Below are positions 1 through 9,235 of a stretch of 41,503 bases of DNA, in pieces. The stretch's first letter is position 1; each line of letters starts with the position of its first letter. The stretch comes from Methanocorpusculum sp. (lineage in GTDB: Archaea; Halobacteriota; Methanomicrobia; Methanomicrobiales; Methanocorpusculaceae). The notes under the pieces are model-generated. The model did no database searches. It was not told where the DNA came from and saw nothing but the letters and a program-made list of their open reading frames with translations. The translations under genes and the position numbers were made by a program. Location: assembly GCA_030539655.1 (NCBI GenBank), contig JAUNXT010000001.1, positions 11,307-52,809 of the forward strand. Direction: 5' to 3'.

Positions 1-332
1 TCTTTTTTCCCTTCCAGTTCTGCTGCCCGCACAAAACAAAGAGCAGCTTTTTCAGCATCCCCGATACCCTGATACGCTTTTCCGAGCAGATTTACTGTCT
101 CTGCATCATCAGGGGAGATGGCAAGTGCCCGCTCGAATGCATCAGCGGCATCCAAAAACCGCTCAAGGTTTAACAGGGATTTGCCGCGTCCTTCCCATGC
201 TTTGGCATCTCCCGGGGTCATCCCGCAGAGCCTTAAGTAGGCCTCTGCCGCTTTTTCATACCGCCCGTCAGCAAAACACGCATCTGCCGTCTGCTGCCAG
301 AAAAAAGGATTGTTGGTCGGATGGAACGTCAT
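1..332 (-). CDS. TPR-repeat protein, C-terminal part outside the window
   Basis: The frame opens with ATG at 332 and runs off the left edge without a stop, so only about 110 N-terminal residues are visible. They form about three tetratricopeptide repeats (roughly residues 8-41, 42-75 and 76-109), with the usual small and aromatic residues, for example AWEGRGKSLLNLERF and DAADAFERALAISPDD. No signal peptide is seen, so it is probably a cytoplasmic protein-protein interaction scaffold. A GGAG lies about 10 nt before the ATG. The gene begins 17 bp after the hypD stop on the same strand, so it is probably the second gene of a hypD operon. Whether it has a role in hydrogenase maturation is unknown. 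The TPR call is firm; the specific function is not. Confidence 0.8.
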   Translation of the reverse strand, partial: MTFHPTNNPFFWQQTADACFADGRYEKAAEAYLRLCGMTPGDAKAWEGRGKSLLNLERFLDAADAFERALAISPDDAETVNLLGKAYQGIGDAEKAALCFVRAAELEGKK

Positions 333-349
333 ATCACTGCCGCTCCGGA

Positions 350-1384
350 TTATTGCTGTTTTCTCTGGTTGTACTGATACCAGATTTTGCATGCTCCTTC
401 GTGTGAGACCATGCAGGGACCTACAGGGATTCTGGGCGTACAGACCTTTCCAAAGAGTTTGCAGTCTGTCGGGTCTGCAATGCCGCGGAGCACTTTATCA
501 CAGATGCAGCCTGCTTTTTTCGTGACCTTTTCAAATGTCAGGTCAAACTTTTTCTGCGCATCGAACTGTTCAAATTCCGGTTTAAGCTTTAGACCGGAGT
601 CCGGGATAACCGGAAATCCGCGCCATTCCACATCGGCAGGTTCAAAGACCTCTTTCATCAGACGCTGGGCTTTTACGTTTCCTTCGCGGGTTACGACGCG
701 CGGGTAGGCATTTTCAACTTTTGCCTCGCCGTTTTCAATCTGTTCGGCAATCATTAAAAGACCGAGCAGAATATCCTCCGGTTCGAATCCTGCAACGACC
801 TGGGGCACCTTAAACTGCTCATATTCATGATATCCCATGACCGCACAGACATGCCCCGGAAGGATGAAACCGTCAAGCGATGCTTCCCCCTGCGACATAA
901 GCCATTTCATTGCAGGGGGCACCAGACGGTGGGAGACGAGAATACTCAGGTTTTCCGGAGGGTTTGAAAGGAGGGTTGCAGCAACCGTCGGCACTGTTGT
1001 TTCAAATCCGACCGAGATGAAGGAAACCTCTTTATCCGGATTCTGCCGCGCGATTTCTGCGGCCTTTGCTGCCCCCTGCACGATTCTTACGTCACCTTGC
1101 ACATGCTCAAGAGATGTCTTTGTCCCCGGAACACGCAGAAGGTCACCGTAGGTGCAGACGATGTTGCCGCGTTCCGCAAGCTGGACTGCCGCATCGATTT
1201 CCCCCTGCGGGGTGATGCAGACCGGGCATCCGGGACCCATGACGATTTTAAACTGCTTTGGAATGACGGAGCGGATTCCGTATTTTGCAATGGCTGCTTC
1301 GTGTGTTCCGCAGACGTGCATGACGCGGATGTCGCGGTCAACCACACGTTCGATTGATTTTGATATATCTGTGCCGAGCGTCAT
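350..1384 (-). CDS. hypD: [NiFe]-hydrogenase maturation protein HypD
   Basis: This 344-residue protein is full length for HypD, the iron-sulfur scaffold that, with HypC, assembles the Fe(CN)2CO group of [NiFe] hydrogenases in the cytoplasm. Visible family motifs are CGTHE at residues 25-29, GPGCPVC at 50-56, a central SVGFETT, and the cysteine-rich C-terminus with GCICDKVLRG and KLFGKVCTP that binds the 4Fe-4S cluster. The ATG at 1384 follows a TATA element by about 30 nt, which supports this start. No other hyp gene is in the window. Maturation of the hydrogenases of a hydrogen-using methanogen is the expected role. The TPR gene follows by 17 bp. Confidence 0.97.
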   Translation of the reverse strand: MTLGTDISKSIERVVDRDIRVMHVCGTHEAAIAKYGIRSVIPKQFKIVMGPGCPVCITPQGEIDAAVQLAERGNIVCTYGDLLRVPGTKTSLEHVQGDVRIVQGAAKAAEIARQNPDKEVSFISVGFETTVPTVAATLLSNPPENLSILVSHRLVPPAMKWLMSQGEASLDGFILPGHVCAVMGYHEYEQFKVPQVVAGFEPEDILLGLLMIAEQIENGEAKVENAYPRVVTREGNVKAQRLMKEVFEPADVEWRGFPVIPDSGLKLKPEFEQFDAQKKFDLTFEKVTKKAGCICDKVLRGIADPTDCKLFGKVCTPRIPVGPCMVSHEGACKIWYQYNQRKQQ

Positions 1385-1407
1385 ATATGTTATTATATTT
1401 GTTTTTG

Positions 1408-1424
1408 AACCTTATAAAAGGGGG
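1408..1424 (-). promoter_or_regulatory. Predicted TATA promoter of hypD
   Basis: On the minus strand the element CTTTTATAAG (1411-1420) lies 27-36 nt before the hypD ATG, with a C-rich stretch just upstream. Archaeal transcription starts about 25 nt after the TATA box, so the hypD mRNA would be leaderless or nearly so. Confidence 0.55.
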
Positions 1425-1496
1425 AGGATGTCAGTGTTCAGAAACACCCGGGTATTCGGCACGGCCGGGTATCATACACAGATGCCGTATAGAAAC

Positions 1497-1504
1497 AAAT
1501 ATAT
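1497..1504 (+). promoter_or_regulatory. Predicted TATA box of the UPF0173 hydrolase gene
   Basis: AAATATAT lies 24-31 nt before the ATG at 1528. This spacing implies a leaderless or very short-leader transcript. It also supports the start at 1528 over upstream in-frame codons. Confidence 0.5.
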
Positions 1505-1527
1505 CTGCTCTCCCCGTATTAATTCAC

Positions 1528-2175
1528 ATGAAATTGCACTACGCAGGCCACTCCTGTTTTATTATATCTGCTTCGAAAAAAATTGTCATCGATCCGATGC
1601 CGCTCGGGGATAAAATCGACGCGGACATCGTGCTCTTAACCCATGCCCACGGAGACCACATGGGAGAACATCCCGAAAAGTTCAGACGTGTGTATGCAAT
1701 CCATGAACTTGCCTCATGGCTGTCAGCCAAGGGGGTTGATGCAAGAGGGATGAACATCGGAGGGACGGTGACCGAAGGAGACATCGAAATAACCATGGTC
1801 CGCGCGGAGCACTCCAGCTCTGTTATGGAAAACGGTGTCCCTGTCTATATGGGTGAGCCGTGCGGGTTTATTATCCGCACAGAAGGTCTTACCATCTATC
1901 ATGCAGGAGACACCGGGCTGTTCCCGGATATGAAGTTCATCAGAACGCTCTATCACCCGGATGCGGCTCTCCTTCCTGCAGGCGGTCTCTACACTATGGG
2001 ACCAACGGAAGCAATGATTGCTGCTGAGTTTGTGGGAGCCCCTCTGGTAATTCCGATGCATTATAATACTTTCCCTGCGATACAGCAGGACTTAACCGGG
2101 TTTAAGAAAGCAATCGAAGAGACAACCGCGATGAAGGTTGAGCTGCTGCATCCCGGAAATGAACTGATTCTGTAA
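1528..2175 (+). CDS. UPF0173-family metal-dependent hydrolase (metallo-beta-lactamase fold)
   Basis: From the ATG at 1528 this encodes 215 residues, close to the usual size of UPF0173/UlaG-like hydrolases. The open frame continues upstream to 1354, but that part overlaps the hypD promoter and does not resemble the family, whose members begin MKLHYAGHSC or similar. The metal-binding motif HAHGDH is at residues 39-44, followed by a later HAGDTG and the C-terminal IPMHYNT histidine. These fit a two-metal hydrolase. The physiological substrate of this family is unknown. It is divergent from hypD and converges on uvrA. A cytoplasmic location is inferred from the lack of a signal peptide. Confidence 0.9.
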   Translation: MKLHYAGHSCFIISASKKIVIDPMPLGDKIDADIVLLTHAHGDHMGEHPEKFRRVYAIHELASWLSAKGVDARGMNIGGTVTEGDIEITMVRAEHSSSVMENGVPVYMGEPCGFIIRTEGLTIYHAGDTGLFPDMKFIRTLYHPDAALLPAGGLYTMGPTEAMIAAEFVGAPLVIPMHYNTFPAIQQDLTGFKKAIEETTAMKVELLHPGNELIL

Positions 2176-2189
2176 CCAGAGACGGATAT

Positions 2190-2216
2190 ATCAAAAATAA
2201 AAACCGGTTCCGAACA
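2190..2216 (-). terminator. Likely U-rich terminator of uvrA
   Basis: Just after the uvrA stop the minus strand reads a small CCGGTTCCG-type stem followed by TTTTTATTTTTG. A run of uridines is enough for archaeal RNA polymerase to terminate. Confidence 0.4.
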
Positions 2217-2218
2217 GA

Positions 2219-5023
2219 TTACTTCAGCATCTGCTTCAGGAACTGACCGGTATAACTCTTTTTCACCCGCGCCACCTCCTCAGGCGTCCCCTTCGCAATA
2301 ATCTGTCCGCCTGCACTTCCCCCTTCCGGTCCCAAATCAAGAATATAATCTGCGGACTTAATCACATCAAGATTATGCTCAATGACAATGACCGTGTTTC
2401 CTTTCTCAACCAGACTGTCAAGAACGCCGATTAACTTTTTCACATCATGGAAATGCAGACCGGTTGTCGGTTCATCAAGAATGTAGACGGTCTTTCCGCC
2501 GGAGCGTTTCGCAAGCTCACGGGTAAGCTTAATCCGCTGCGCCTCGCCCCCGGAAAGGGTGGTAGAACTCTGCCCGAGTTTGATGTAGCCGAGACCCACA
2601 TCCGCTAATGTCTGCAGCTTCGCCGTCACATTCGGATGAGCTGAGAAAAGCTCAAGAGCCTCATCCACACTCATATTCAGAACATCCGAGATAGACTTTC
2701 CCTTAAACTTCACCTCAAGCGTCTCTGCATTGTAGCGCGTCCCTTTACACTCCTCACACTCCACATACACGTCCGGGAGGAAGTTCATCTCAATCTTCAT
2801 CACACCGTCTCCGGAACAGGCCTCACACCTCCCTCCTTTCACATTGAATGAAAAGCGCCCGGGACCGTACCCGCGGATTTTTGCCTCTTTCGTTTCCGCA
2901 AATATCTTTCTGATGTCATCAAATACCTTGGTATATGTCGCAGGATTGGAACGCGGAGTTCTGCCGATAGGAGACTGGTCAATTACAATGACATTTTCAA
3001 GTTTGCCGTCAAAGGAAAGAGATTTAAAAGCTCCCGGTGTTTCCTTTGACTGATGAAGTTTTTGTCTGAGCGCCTGATAAAGTGTGTCATAAATCAGCGT
3101 GGACTTTCCCGAGCCGGAGACTCCTGTGATTACTGTCAGAGTCCCGAGCGGAATCTTTGCAGTCACATTCTTCAGATTGTTTTCCGTACATCCGGAAATA
3201 GTCAGATATGAACCGGATGTTCTGCGGGATGCAGGTACCGGAATTGCATACTCTCCGGAAATATACTTCCCGGTAAGCGAGTCTTTTGCTTTGGAAATCT
3301 CCATGGGTGTACCAGCAGCGGTTATTTTTCCCCCGTAAATTCCGGCACCAGGCCCTATATCAATGACATAATCCGCAGCGCGGATGGTCTCTTCGTCATG
3401 CTCGACCACAATTACCGTATTCCCGAGGTCACGCAGATGTTTCAAGGTTGCTATCAGTTTCTGGTTATCCCTCTGGTGCAGACCGATGGAAGGTTCATCA
3501 AGGATGTACAAAACCCCCATCAGATTGGAACCAATCTGCGTCGCAAGGCGTATACGCTGCGCCTCCCCTCCGGACAGCGACCCGGCACTGCGCGAAAGCG
3601 TAAGGTATCCGAGACCAACCTCCTGCAGAAAGGTAAGACGCGAATGAATCTCGCGAAGAATCAGGCGTGCAATCTCTCCCTCTTTTTCCGTCAGCTCAAG
3701 GCTGTCAAAGAAGGAGAGGGCATCATCAATCGACATATCTGTTACATCAGCGATGGATTTTCCGGCGATTTTTACCGCAAGCACCGACTCTTTCAGACGC
3801 TTCCCATGGCATGTCGGGCAGGGAAGAATCCGCATGAACTTTTCAAGCTCTGCCTTCCGGTAATCAGACTTTGACTCGGAGTGCAGACGGGCTACCTGCG
3901 GAAGGAGACCCTCCCATGTTCCATGATAGGCGAACTCGGCATTCCGGGAACTCTGTTTGAAATGAATCTTTGCATCTCCCGTTCCGTACATCAGCCCGTT
4001 GTACTGCTCTTCGGTAAGCTCTTCGATAGGTGTCATCAGAGTAAAACCGAGATAATCTCCTACTCCTTTCAGATACTGGACACGGAACCCGTCAAAATAA
4101 TTTTTATAGGTGGCAACCGCCCCTTCGGAAATCGAGAGACTCTTATCCGGGATTATCAGATCGGGGTCAAAAATCATCTGGAACCCGAGACCATTACAGG
4201 TAGGGCACGCCCCGAACGGACTGTTAAAGGAGAACATACGCGGCTGAAGCTCCTCAAACGACATGCCGCAGACAGGGCACGCCATTTTTGCGGAGTAGAC
4301 GGCATCTTTTGCATCTCCGCCGGATGATACATACACAAGACCGTCTTCAGCATGTTCCAGCGCCTTTTCCACCGCCTCATTGATACGCGAACGGTCCGAT
4401 GCATCACACCGGTCGATTACGATATCGATGTTATGCATAATGTAGCGTCCGAGTTTTATCTCATCGTCAGTACGGTAAATCTCTCCATCGACACGCACCC
4501 GGGTAAAACCGTCCGCGTTTAAATCGCGAAACAGCTGCTCGTACGTTCCTTTCTTCTTTCTGACGACAGGAGCAAGCACAGTAACCATTCCTGAAAAATC
4601 CGTCATTACCGCATCAGCTATCTGTGCAGGGCTTCTTGCCTCAATTCTTACATGATGCTTCGGACAGTAGGGCACACCGATGCGGGAGAATAAAAGGCGG
4701 AGATAATCATATATTTCGGTAACGGTCCCCACTGTTGAACGCGGATTTTTCGAGGTGGTCTTTTGTTCAATCGCGATGGAAGGGGAAAGCCCGTCAATGG
4801 AGTCAACATCAGGCTTTCGCATCTGCCCTAAAAACTGCCGCGCATAGGCAGAAAGCGACTCGACATACCGCCTTTGCCCCTCTGCATAAATCGTATCGAA
4901 CGCAAGAGTGGATTTACCCGAGCCGGAGACTCCGGTAATTACCGTTAGTTTGTCACGGGGGATTGTCACGGAAATATTCTGGAGATTGTGCTGCCGCGCC
5001 CCCTTTACCTCGAGATTCTTCAT
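2219..5023 (-). CDS. uvrA: Excinuclease ABC subunit A
   Basis: At 934 residues this is a full-length UvrA, the damage-recognition ATPase of bacterial-type nucleotide excision repair. It has two ABC modules. The first Walker A is GVSGSGKST near residue 33, and the same motif recurs near residue 635. The signature motifs are [12 protein letters not shown] and [12 protein letters not shown]. Zinc-binding cysteines are in [10 protein letters not shown]...CPTCNGLG and in CEACSGDG...CEECKGT. Motifs typical of the DNA- and UvrB-binding surfaces are present. uvrB and uvrC are not in this window. UvrABC in archaea is known mainly from mesophilic methanogens and halophiles and is thought to have come from bacteria. 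The gene stands alone, convergent with the UPF0173 gene. Confidence 0.98.
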   Translation of the reverse strand: MKNLEVKGARQHNLQNISVTIPRDKLTVITGVSGSGKSTLAFDTIYAEGQRRYVESLSAYARQFLGQMRKPDVDSIDGLSPSIAIEQKTTSKNPRSTVGTVTEIYDYLRLLFSRIGVPYCPKHHVRIEARSPAQIADAVMTDFSGMVTVLAPVVRKKKGTYEQLFRDLNADGFTRVRVDGEIYRTDDEIKLGRYIMHNIDIVIDRCDASDRSRINEAVEKALEHAEDGLVYVSSGGDAKDAVYSAKMACPVCGMSFEELQPRMFSFNSPFGACPTCNGLGFQMIFDPDLIIPDKSLSISEGAVATYKNYFDGFRVQYLKGVGDYLGFTLMTPIEELTEEQYNGLMYGTGDAKIHFKQSSRNAEFAYHGTWEGLLPQVARLHSESKSDYRKAELEKFMRILPCPTCHGKRLKESVLAVKIAGKSIADVTDMSIDDALSFFDSLELTEKEGEIARLILREIHSRLTFLQEVGLGYLTLSRSAGSLSGGEAQRIRLATQIGSNLMGVLYILDEPSIGLHQRDNQKLIATLKHLRDLGNTVIVVEHDEETIRAADYVIDIGPGAGIYGGKITAAGTPMEISKAKDSLTGKYISGEYAIPVPASRRTSGSYLTISGCTENNLKNVTAKIPLGTLTVITGVSGSGKSTLIYDTLYQALRQKLHQSKETPGAFKSLSFDGKLENVIVIDQSPIGRTPRSNPATYTKVFDDIRKIFAETKEAKIRGYGPGRFSFNVKGGRCEACSGDGVMKIEMNFLPDVYVECEECKGTRYNAETLEVKFKGKSISDVLNMSVDEALELFSAHPNVTAKLQTLADVGLGYIKLGQSSTTLSGGEAQRIKLTRELAKRSGGKTVYILDEPTTGLHFHDVKKLIGVLDSLVEKGNTVIVIEHNLDVIKSADYILDLGPEGGSAGGQIIAKGTPEEVARVKKSYTGQFLKQMLK

Positions 5024-5071
5024 AACTGTGTATTAGGTATGACGGGATAGGATATTAGGGTTTAGAAACTG

Positions 5072-5866
5072 TCACTTCCTGACCTCTGTAAGATGAGCAA
5101 ATAGAGCTGCATAAATTAAGGAAAACATCGTCTGTTTCCGGAAATAGATAACCGTCCCTGTTACCCCGCGCTCTGTCATATTTATGCTCAGCATCTCTGT
5201 CCGGTCCGAGAGGCAGATAATACGGTTTTCACTGTGAATCTTCTGAACAAAGTCATCCGCGGTCCCAATCTGTTTCAGGATATCCTGACTTAACAGATAG
5301 CAGGGGAGAGGAATCTGCTCCGCAAAAACGGGGTCTGCAACGAGGACTCTGAGGAAAAGACGCCGGGACAGCTGCTTCAGGGCTTTGTCGGAAAAATGAT
5401 TCTTAAAATATTCCATATCATTTACGAATATCACCATCTCTTCCTTTGATTTTGAACAGAGGTTCTGCAGATGTGTCTCAACCACCCACCCGGAAGACAG
5501 CTCATAGGATTTAAGGGACATCCGGTCCGGGATATTATTGTGCCGCTCAAAGTTATTCAGGTACGTTTCGATTGTATTATAGACATTAATGGACTCGGCA
5601 CGTAACCGGTCAAAAATCTTTTTTGTATCAACTGCAGCATATCTGACCGGTTTTCCCCCGCTGTTTTCCACAAACCCGCGCGTCTCAAGGGATGCTAAAA
5701 CACTGTATATTTTATTCCTTGGAACACCGCTGAATGCATAAATATCTTTGACAGATGCTGATTTCAGGTGAAATATGATATAATACACCTTTCCCTCGTT
5801 TTCCGAGAGACCAAGCTGTCTCATTTTCGAGAGAAACTCCCCGTCGTCTTCAACCGGACTATTCAT
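5072..5866 (-). CDS. TrmB-family transcriptional regulator
   Basis: The 264-residue protein starts with a winged helix-turn-helix (about residues 12-85: LGLSENEGKVYYIIF, SGVPRNKIYSVLASLETRGFV) typical of the TrmB/sugar-specific regulator family. A probable dimerisation helix and a C-terminal domain follow, with VIFVND and RRLFLRVLVAD segments. Family members repress or activate transporter genes in response to ligands, but the ligand here cannot be read from sequence. The gene is divergent from the ABC export module, about 205 bp away. Related GTTAC half-sites sit at both promoters, so it probably controls that module and itself (inference). The ATG at 5866 is preceded by a TATA-like AAAATATAAG about 25-35 nt upstream. 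Confidence 0.82.
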   Translation of the reverse strand: MNSPVEDDGEFLSKMRQLGLSENEGKVYYIIFHLKSASVKDIYAFSGVPRNKIYSVLASLETRGFVENSGGKPVRYAAVDTKKIFDRLRAESINVYNTIETYLNNFERHNNIPDRMSLKSYELSSGWVVETHLQNLCSKSKEEMVIFVNDMEYFKNHFSDKALKQLSRRLFLRVLVADPVFAEQIPLPCYLLSQDILKQIGTADDFVQKIHSENRIICLSDRTEMLSINMTERGVTGTVIYFRKQTMFSLIYAALFAHLTEVRK

Positions 5867-5874
5867 TAAATTGT

Positions 5875-5892
5875 GTTACCCTTAAAGGTACT
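5875..5892. promoter_or_regulatory. Candidate operator at the regulator's own promoter
   Basis: GTTACC, six bases, then GGTACT forms an imperfect inverted repeat between the TATA element and the start codon of the TrmB-type gene. The half-site matches the one before the neighbouring ABC module, as expected for autoregulation. No binding data are available. Confidence 0.45.
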
Positions 5893-6014
5893 TATATTTT
5901 CGTATTTTTGAGCAGGTATTCTTATGGGATGATGGTTTCAAAGCATTATTTTTTTGAAATAAAGGTAGAGTGCCTCGCCGGCATAAGTAGTTTTCCGTCA
6001 GAATAGAATAAGTT

Positions 6015-6038
6015 GTTACAGGTAACCGTTACATAACC
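6015..6038. promoter_or_regulatory. Tandem palindromes, candidate TrmB-type operator
   Basis: Two perfect short palindromes lie one base apart: GTTACAGGTAAC (6015-6026) and GTTACATAAC (6028-6037). They sit immediately before the TATA-like TATTTATTA (6039-6047), which is about 25-32 nt before the ATG at 6071. This placement would let a bound regulator block or assist TBP/TFB. Confidence 0.55.
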
Positions 6039-6070
6039 TATTTATTAACTCCCCCACAAATAATAAAGAC

Positions 6071-6976
6071 ATGAAACTTAAATCAGCAGTCACCGCACTT
6101 GTTGCGGCGTTACTTCTTCTGGCATGCATTGCGGCACCGGTTTCTGCCGTACTTACAGACACACAGGTACAGGATAGTACTATAATGATACCATTTTCCG
6201 GAACAACACTTGCAATTACCGACTACTCTTTCGATCGTGAAATTCCGGTATATGAACCGAATGAAGAAGGTGTCCTTACTGTAAGTATAACAAACAACGG
6301 CGCAAAAGCGGTCAAACTCGAAAATATTTTTATAAAATATTATGAGGATGACAAAGGAATTACCGCTACAAAAGCAAACTGGAGAAATCTCCCGTTCACC
6401 GTTGCACCGGCTCAGACCCTGCAGGTTCCTATTCCGCTTAAAGTAGGGGATAAAACAGGAAATTTCTATGCAACCATCTGTGTTCAGACAAACAACGGTT
6501 CCCTCTACGATTTAAAGCAGCCGTTTGTACTTAAGGTAATGGATTTAGGTGCAGACCTTGAAATTACGAACATTAAAGTTGCTGAAAGCGACTACTATTA
6601 CATTCTGACCGGAGATATCCATAATCTTGGTTTCTCCACAGCAAATTCCCTTCACGTAACATCAGTTGAAGGAGGGGATATCGGCCCCTACGTGACATAC
6701 CCGATTGGAAATCTTGATGCAGACGATCTTGCCGGCTTTGAGATTACCTTTATTCCTCCTCAAAATGGCATTTTAACTCTTATTACCACATATAAGGACT
6801 CAAACCTTAACACAATAACAGAAGAACATCAGATAAATCTGGCAAACCATCTGATTATAGAGGAGGTTGACAATACTGCGAGTATTGTTGTAACAATTAT
6901 AATTATCGTAGTCGCGGGTCTTATCATCTTTGCCATTGTGAGAAAAATCGTAAAATCAAAAGGAAAGAAACAGTAA
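6071..6976 (+). CDS. Secreted, C-terminally anchored accessory protein of the ABC exporter
   Basis: The 301-residue protein has an N-terminal signal peptide (positive start, hydrophobic core, likely cut after residue 26 at VSA). Its extracellular region is beta-rich with CARDB/COG1361-like strands such as GVLTVSITNNGAKAVKLENI. One C-terminal transmembrane helix (about 271-292) and a basic tail ending RKIVKSKGKKQ follow. It lacks a PGF-type sorting motif, so the helix itself is probably the anchor with the tail inside. The ABC ATPase gene follows by 12 bp, so the protein probably works with that transporter as an outer-face adaptor or substrate-capture subunit. That role is inferred from position. 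Confidence 0.7.
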   Translation: MKLKSAVTALVAALLLLACIAAPVSAVLTDTQVQDSTIMIPFSGTTLAITDYSFDREIPVYEPNEEGVLTVSITNNGAKAVKLENIFIKYYEDDKGITATKANWRNLPFTVAPAQTLQVPIPLKVGDKTGNFYATICVQTNNGSLYDLKQPFVLKVMDLGADLEITNIKVAESDYYYILTGDIHNLGFSTANSLHVTSVEGGDIGPYVTYPIGNLDADDLAGFEITFIPPQNGILTLITTYKDSNLNTITEEHQINLANHLIIEEVDNTASIVVTIIIIVVAGLIIFAIVRKIVKSKGKKQ

Positions 6977-6988
6977 CCGGAGATAATA

Positions 6989-7666
6989 ATGACTGATGTT
7001 CCAGTAGTGGAACTGCGTGACGTCACCAAGGTATACAGAATGCCTGCAGGAGACGTTTATGCCCTGAACCATGTTAATTTCTCCGTAAAGAAAGGAGAAT
7101 TTGTCGCCATCATGGGGCCTTCCGGTTCAGGAAAATCCACACTTATGAATATTATAGGCTGTCTTGATGTCCCGACATCAGGGGTTGTAAAAATTAACGG
7201 AGTGGCGACCACAGATATGTCGGATGATGAACTGACAATTCATCGCCGGGATACCGTCGGGTTTATCTTCCAGAAATTCAACTTAATCTCCCTCCTTACT
7301 GCATATGAAAATGTGGAGTATCCGCTCCTTCTGCGGTACGGAAAAAAGGATCACTCGGAACGGGTTAAAAAACTGCTCAATATGGTAGGAATCCCGGAAG
7401 ACCGCATGCAGCACACGCCGTTCGAGCTTTCAGGAGGGCAGCAGCAGAGGGTTTCAATTGCCCGGGCACTGGCAAACGACCCGACATTTCTGTTATGCGA
7501 TGAACCGACGGGAAACCTTGATTCAAAGATGAGCCTGCAGATTATGGAGATATTAAGCGGCCTCCACAAAGAAGGAAGAACAGTACTTATGGTAACCCAC
7601 AACCCTGAAACTGCAGAATACGCAGACAGGACTATCATTATTAAAGACGGTGAGATTGTATCATGA
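6989..7666 (+). CDS. ABC transporter ATP-binding protein, MacB/LolD type
   Basis: The 225-residue protein is a single complete ABC ATPase domain. Walker A GPSGSGKST is at residues 43-51, the Q-loop is near 95, the LSGGQ signature is at 147-151, and Walker B with LLCDEPTGNLDS runs from about 168. The length and the DEPTGNLDS sequence are typical of MacB/LolD/FtsE-type ATPases, which drive mechanotransmission or efflux rather than import. Its stop overlaps the permease start by 4 bp (ATGA), which indicates translational coupling. No solute-binding protein of importer type is encoded nearby. Confidence 0.93.
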   Translation: MTDVPVVELRDVTKVYRMPAGDVYALNHVNFSVKKGEFVAIMGPSGSGKSTLMNIIGCLDVPTSGVVKINGVATTDMSDDELTIHRRDTVGFIFQKFNLISLLTAYENVEYPLLLRYGKKDHSERVKKLLNMVGIPEDRMQHTPFELSGGQQQRVSIARALANDPTFLLCDEPTGNLDSKMSLQIMEILSGLHKEGRTVLMVTHNPETAEYADRTIIIKDGEIVS

Positions 7667-8880
7667 GCAGCATGGTTTTTTCCCTGGCACTGCGCAATTT
7701 AAAGCTGAACAAGTTCAGAACAATCCTCTCAATGGTAGGTATTATCATAGGTGTCTTTACAATCTGTGCTCTTGGAATGGTAGGGGCAGGTCTGCAGGAA
7801 AATATCAATGACACCATTGCTGACTCCGCAAACTCCCTGATGATTTCATCGATTGAGGAAAAACACATCGACGGAAACGTAGTGAGGGGACTCTCTGAAA
7901 AAGATATCAATGACATTGAATCCGCAGTTAAATCGGTTTCAACAGATTACACCATTGCAGTGGCTAACTCCGGATACAAAAATGTGAAGGCGGGGAGAGA
8001 CGGAGCGTATGCTATGGTTCTCGGGATAAGTGAAGACGGTCTCGAAAAAGTCATAGGGGACAGACTCGAAGCGGGAACACTTCCGAAAAGTCCGGGATCT
8101 GTCGTTATTCTAAGCGAATATGCCGAGCGGCACAATCTCCATGTCAACAGCAGGTTATCTACAACAAACGCATCAGGAGAGCAAACCACACTGCGTGTAG
8201 TAGGTATTATGGAATCCTCTACGATGACCAAAATGATGGCAATGTCGCAGGATCTCTGCATGCTGTTCGGTACCATTGATTTGCACCGCAACCTGCTCGG
8301 AACCAATGATAATCTCTATGGTATGTGCATGGTAATTGTGGATGACCCCTACCTCCTGAAACCGATGGAGAATGCGATTGAACGGAAGATGAATGGAAAG
8401 GCATACAAAGACTCCGATGACAAGGTAACAATTACGAACAGTTTCGACACCATTGATTCCTTAAATGATGTTCTGGACATGATCAGCATCTTCCGTATTG
8501 CCTTAAGTTCCATCTCACTCGTTGTTGCAGCGGTCGCCATTGTAAATGTAATGCTGATGTCCGTAAAGGAGCGCACCCGTGAAATTGGTATTCTCCGGAG
8601 TATCGGAACGTTCAAAAGACAGATTCTCCAGATGTTCATCTACGAGGCGGGAATCATCGGATTTATCGGAGCGTTGATAGGAGTGGTAATTTCATGCATA
8701 GCAGGGCCTATTGTATTGTATCTGATGACAGACTCCCTGTCACTGATGCTTGCACCAACAGTATTCTGCTACATCCCGATAGGAATTCTCATAGGAGTTG
8801 CCGTCTGTGTGCTTGCCGGACTCTATCCGGCCCTTCATGCAGCAAATCTCAACCCGGTAGAAGCTATGGCCACCGAATAA
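7663..8880 (+). CDS. ABC transporter permease, MacB/FtsX family
   Basis: The 405-residue protein has the MacB_PCD-FtsX layout. One transmembrane helix lies near residues 20-42 (ILSMVGIIIGVFTICALGMVG), followed by a large extracytoplasmic domain. Three C-terminal helices (about 275-300, 325-350 and 365-390) flank VKERTREIGILRSIG, a conserved cytoplasmic coupling segment of the family. With the ATPase it would form a dimeric type VII transporter. Whether it exports a peptide or lipid, or transmits signals at the cell surface, cannot be decided from sequence. The start overlaps the ATPase stop by 4 bp. Confidence 0.92.
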   Translation: MSSMVFSLALRNLKLNKFRTILSMVGIIIGVFTICALGMVGAGLQENINDTIADSANSLMISSIEEKHIDGNVVRGLSEKDINDIESAVKSVSTDYTIAVANSGYKNVKAGRDGAYAMVLGISEDGLEKVIGDRLEAGTLPKSPGSVVILSEYAERHNLHVNSRLSTTNASGEQTTLRVVGIMESSTMTKMMAMSQDLCMLFGTIDLHRNLLGTNDNLYGMCMVIVDDPYLLKPMENAIERKMNGKAYKDSDDKVTITNSFDTIDSLNDVLDMISIFRIALSSISLVVAAVAIVNVMLMSVKERTREIGILRSIGTFKRQILQMFIYEAGIIGFIGALIGVVISCIAGPIVLYLMTDSLSLMLAPTVFCYIPIGILIGVAVCVLAGLYPALHAANLNPVEAMATE

Positions 8881-9235
8881 ACAGAAAGATTCTTTCTTTT
8901 TTAGGTTTGATTCTCTTTGTTCTCCTCGGCAGCCCGCCAGCACCCCGAGATTTGCGAGAGCCGAAGGCTCGAAGCTGCTGCTGTGCCTTCGGCACGCAGC
9001 GTTGCACGCCTCTGGCATTGCAGCTGGAGCACGACCGCAGGGCGTGCGTTCTCTGCGGGGATCTGCGTCTTGCCTCATCATACGCATGCCTTCGGCCTGC
9101 TCACGACTCACTGCGTTCGCCCCTTGTCATACACACCGTCAGTTACAGGACGACACATAAAAGACACCCCGAAAGAGCCGTGGTCTCCCGGCTTTATGTC
9201 ACCATCAGCCTCGGAAAAAAAGAAAACCCTGCTCC
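8881..9235. repeat. Non-coding stretch with small hairpins and a dispersed repeat
   Basis: These 355 bp between the ABC permease and the trmJ stop hold no convincing gene; the open frames through them have no recognisable protein features. Several tiny perfect hairpins with GAA or TTC loops occur: GAGCCGAAGGCTC, GTGCCTTCGGCAC and GCCTTCGGC. The segment 9065-9125 (CCTTCGG, TGCTCACGA, CTGCGTTCG) resembles the minus strand of 35836-35925. Positions 9134-9162 match 36579-36607 at 27 of 29 bases. It looks like remains of a dispersed repeat family. Confidence 0.6.

Noticed and set aside
1354-1527. N-terminal extension of the UPF0173 hydrolase
   Set aside because: It would overlap the hypD coding start and promoter, and the family begins at the MKLHYAGHS methionine.
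3398-4327. Long plus-strand open frames opposite uvrA
   Set aside because: They lie fully inside uvrA on the other strand and have no family features, so they are shadows of its codon use.
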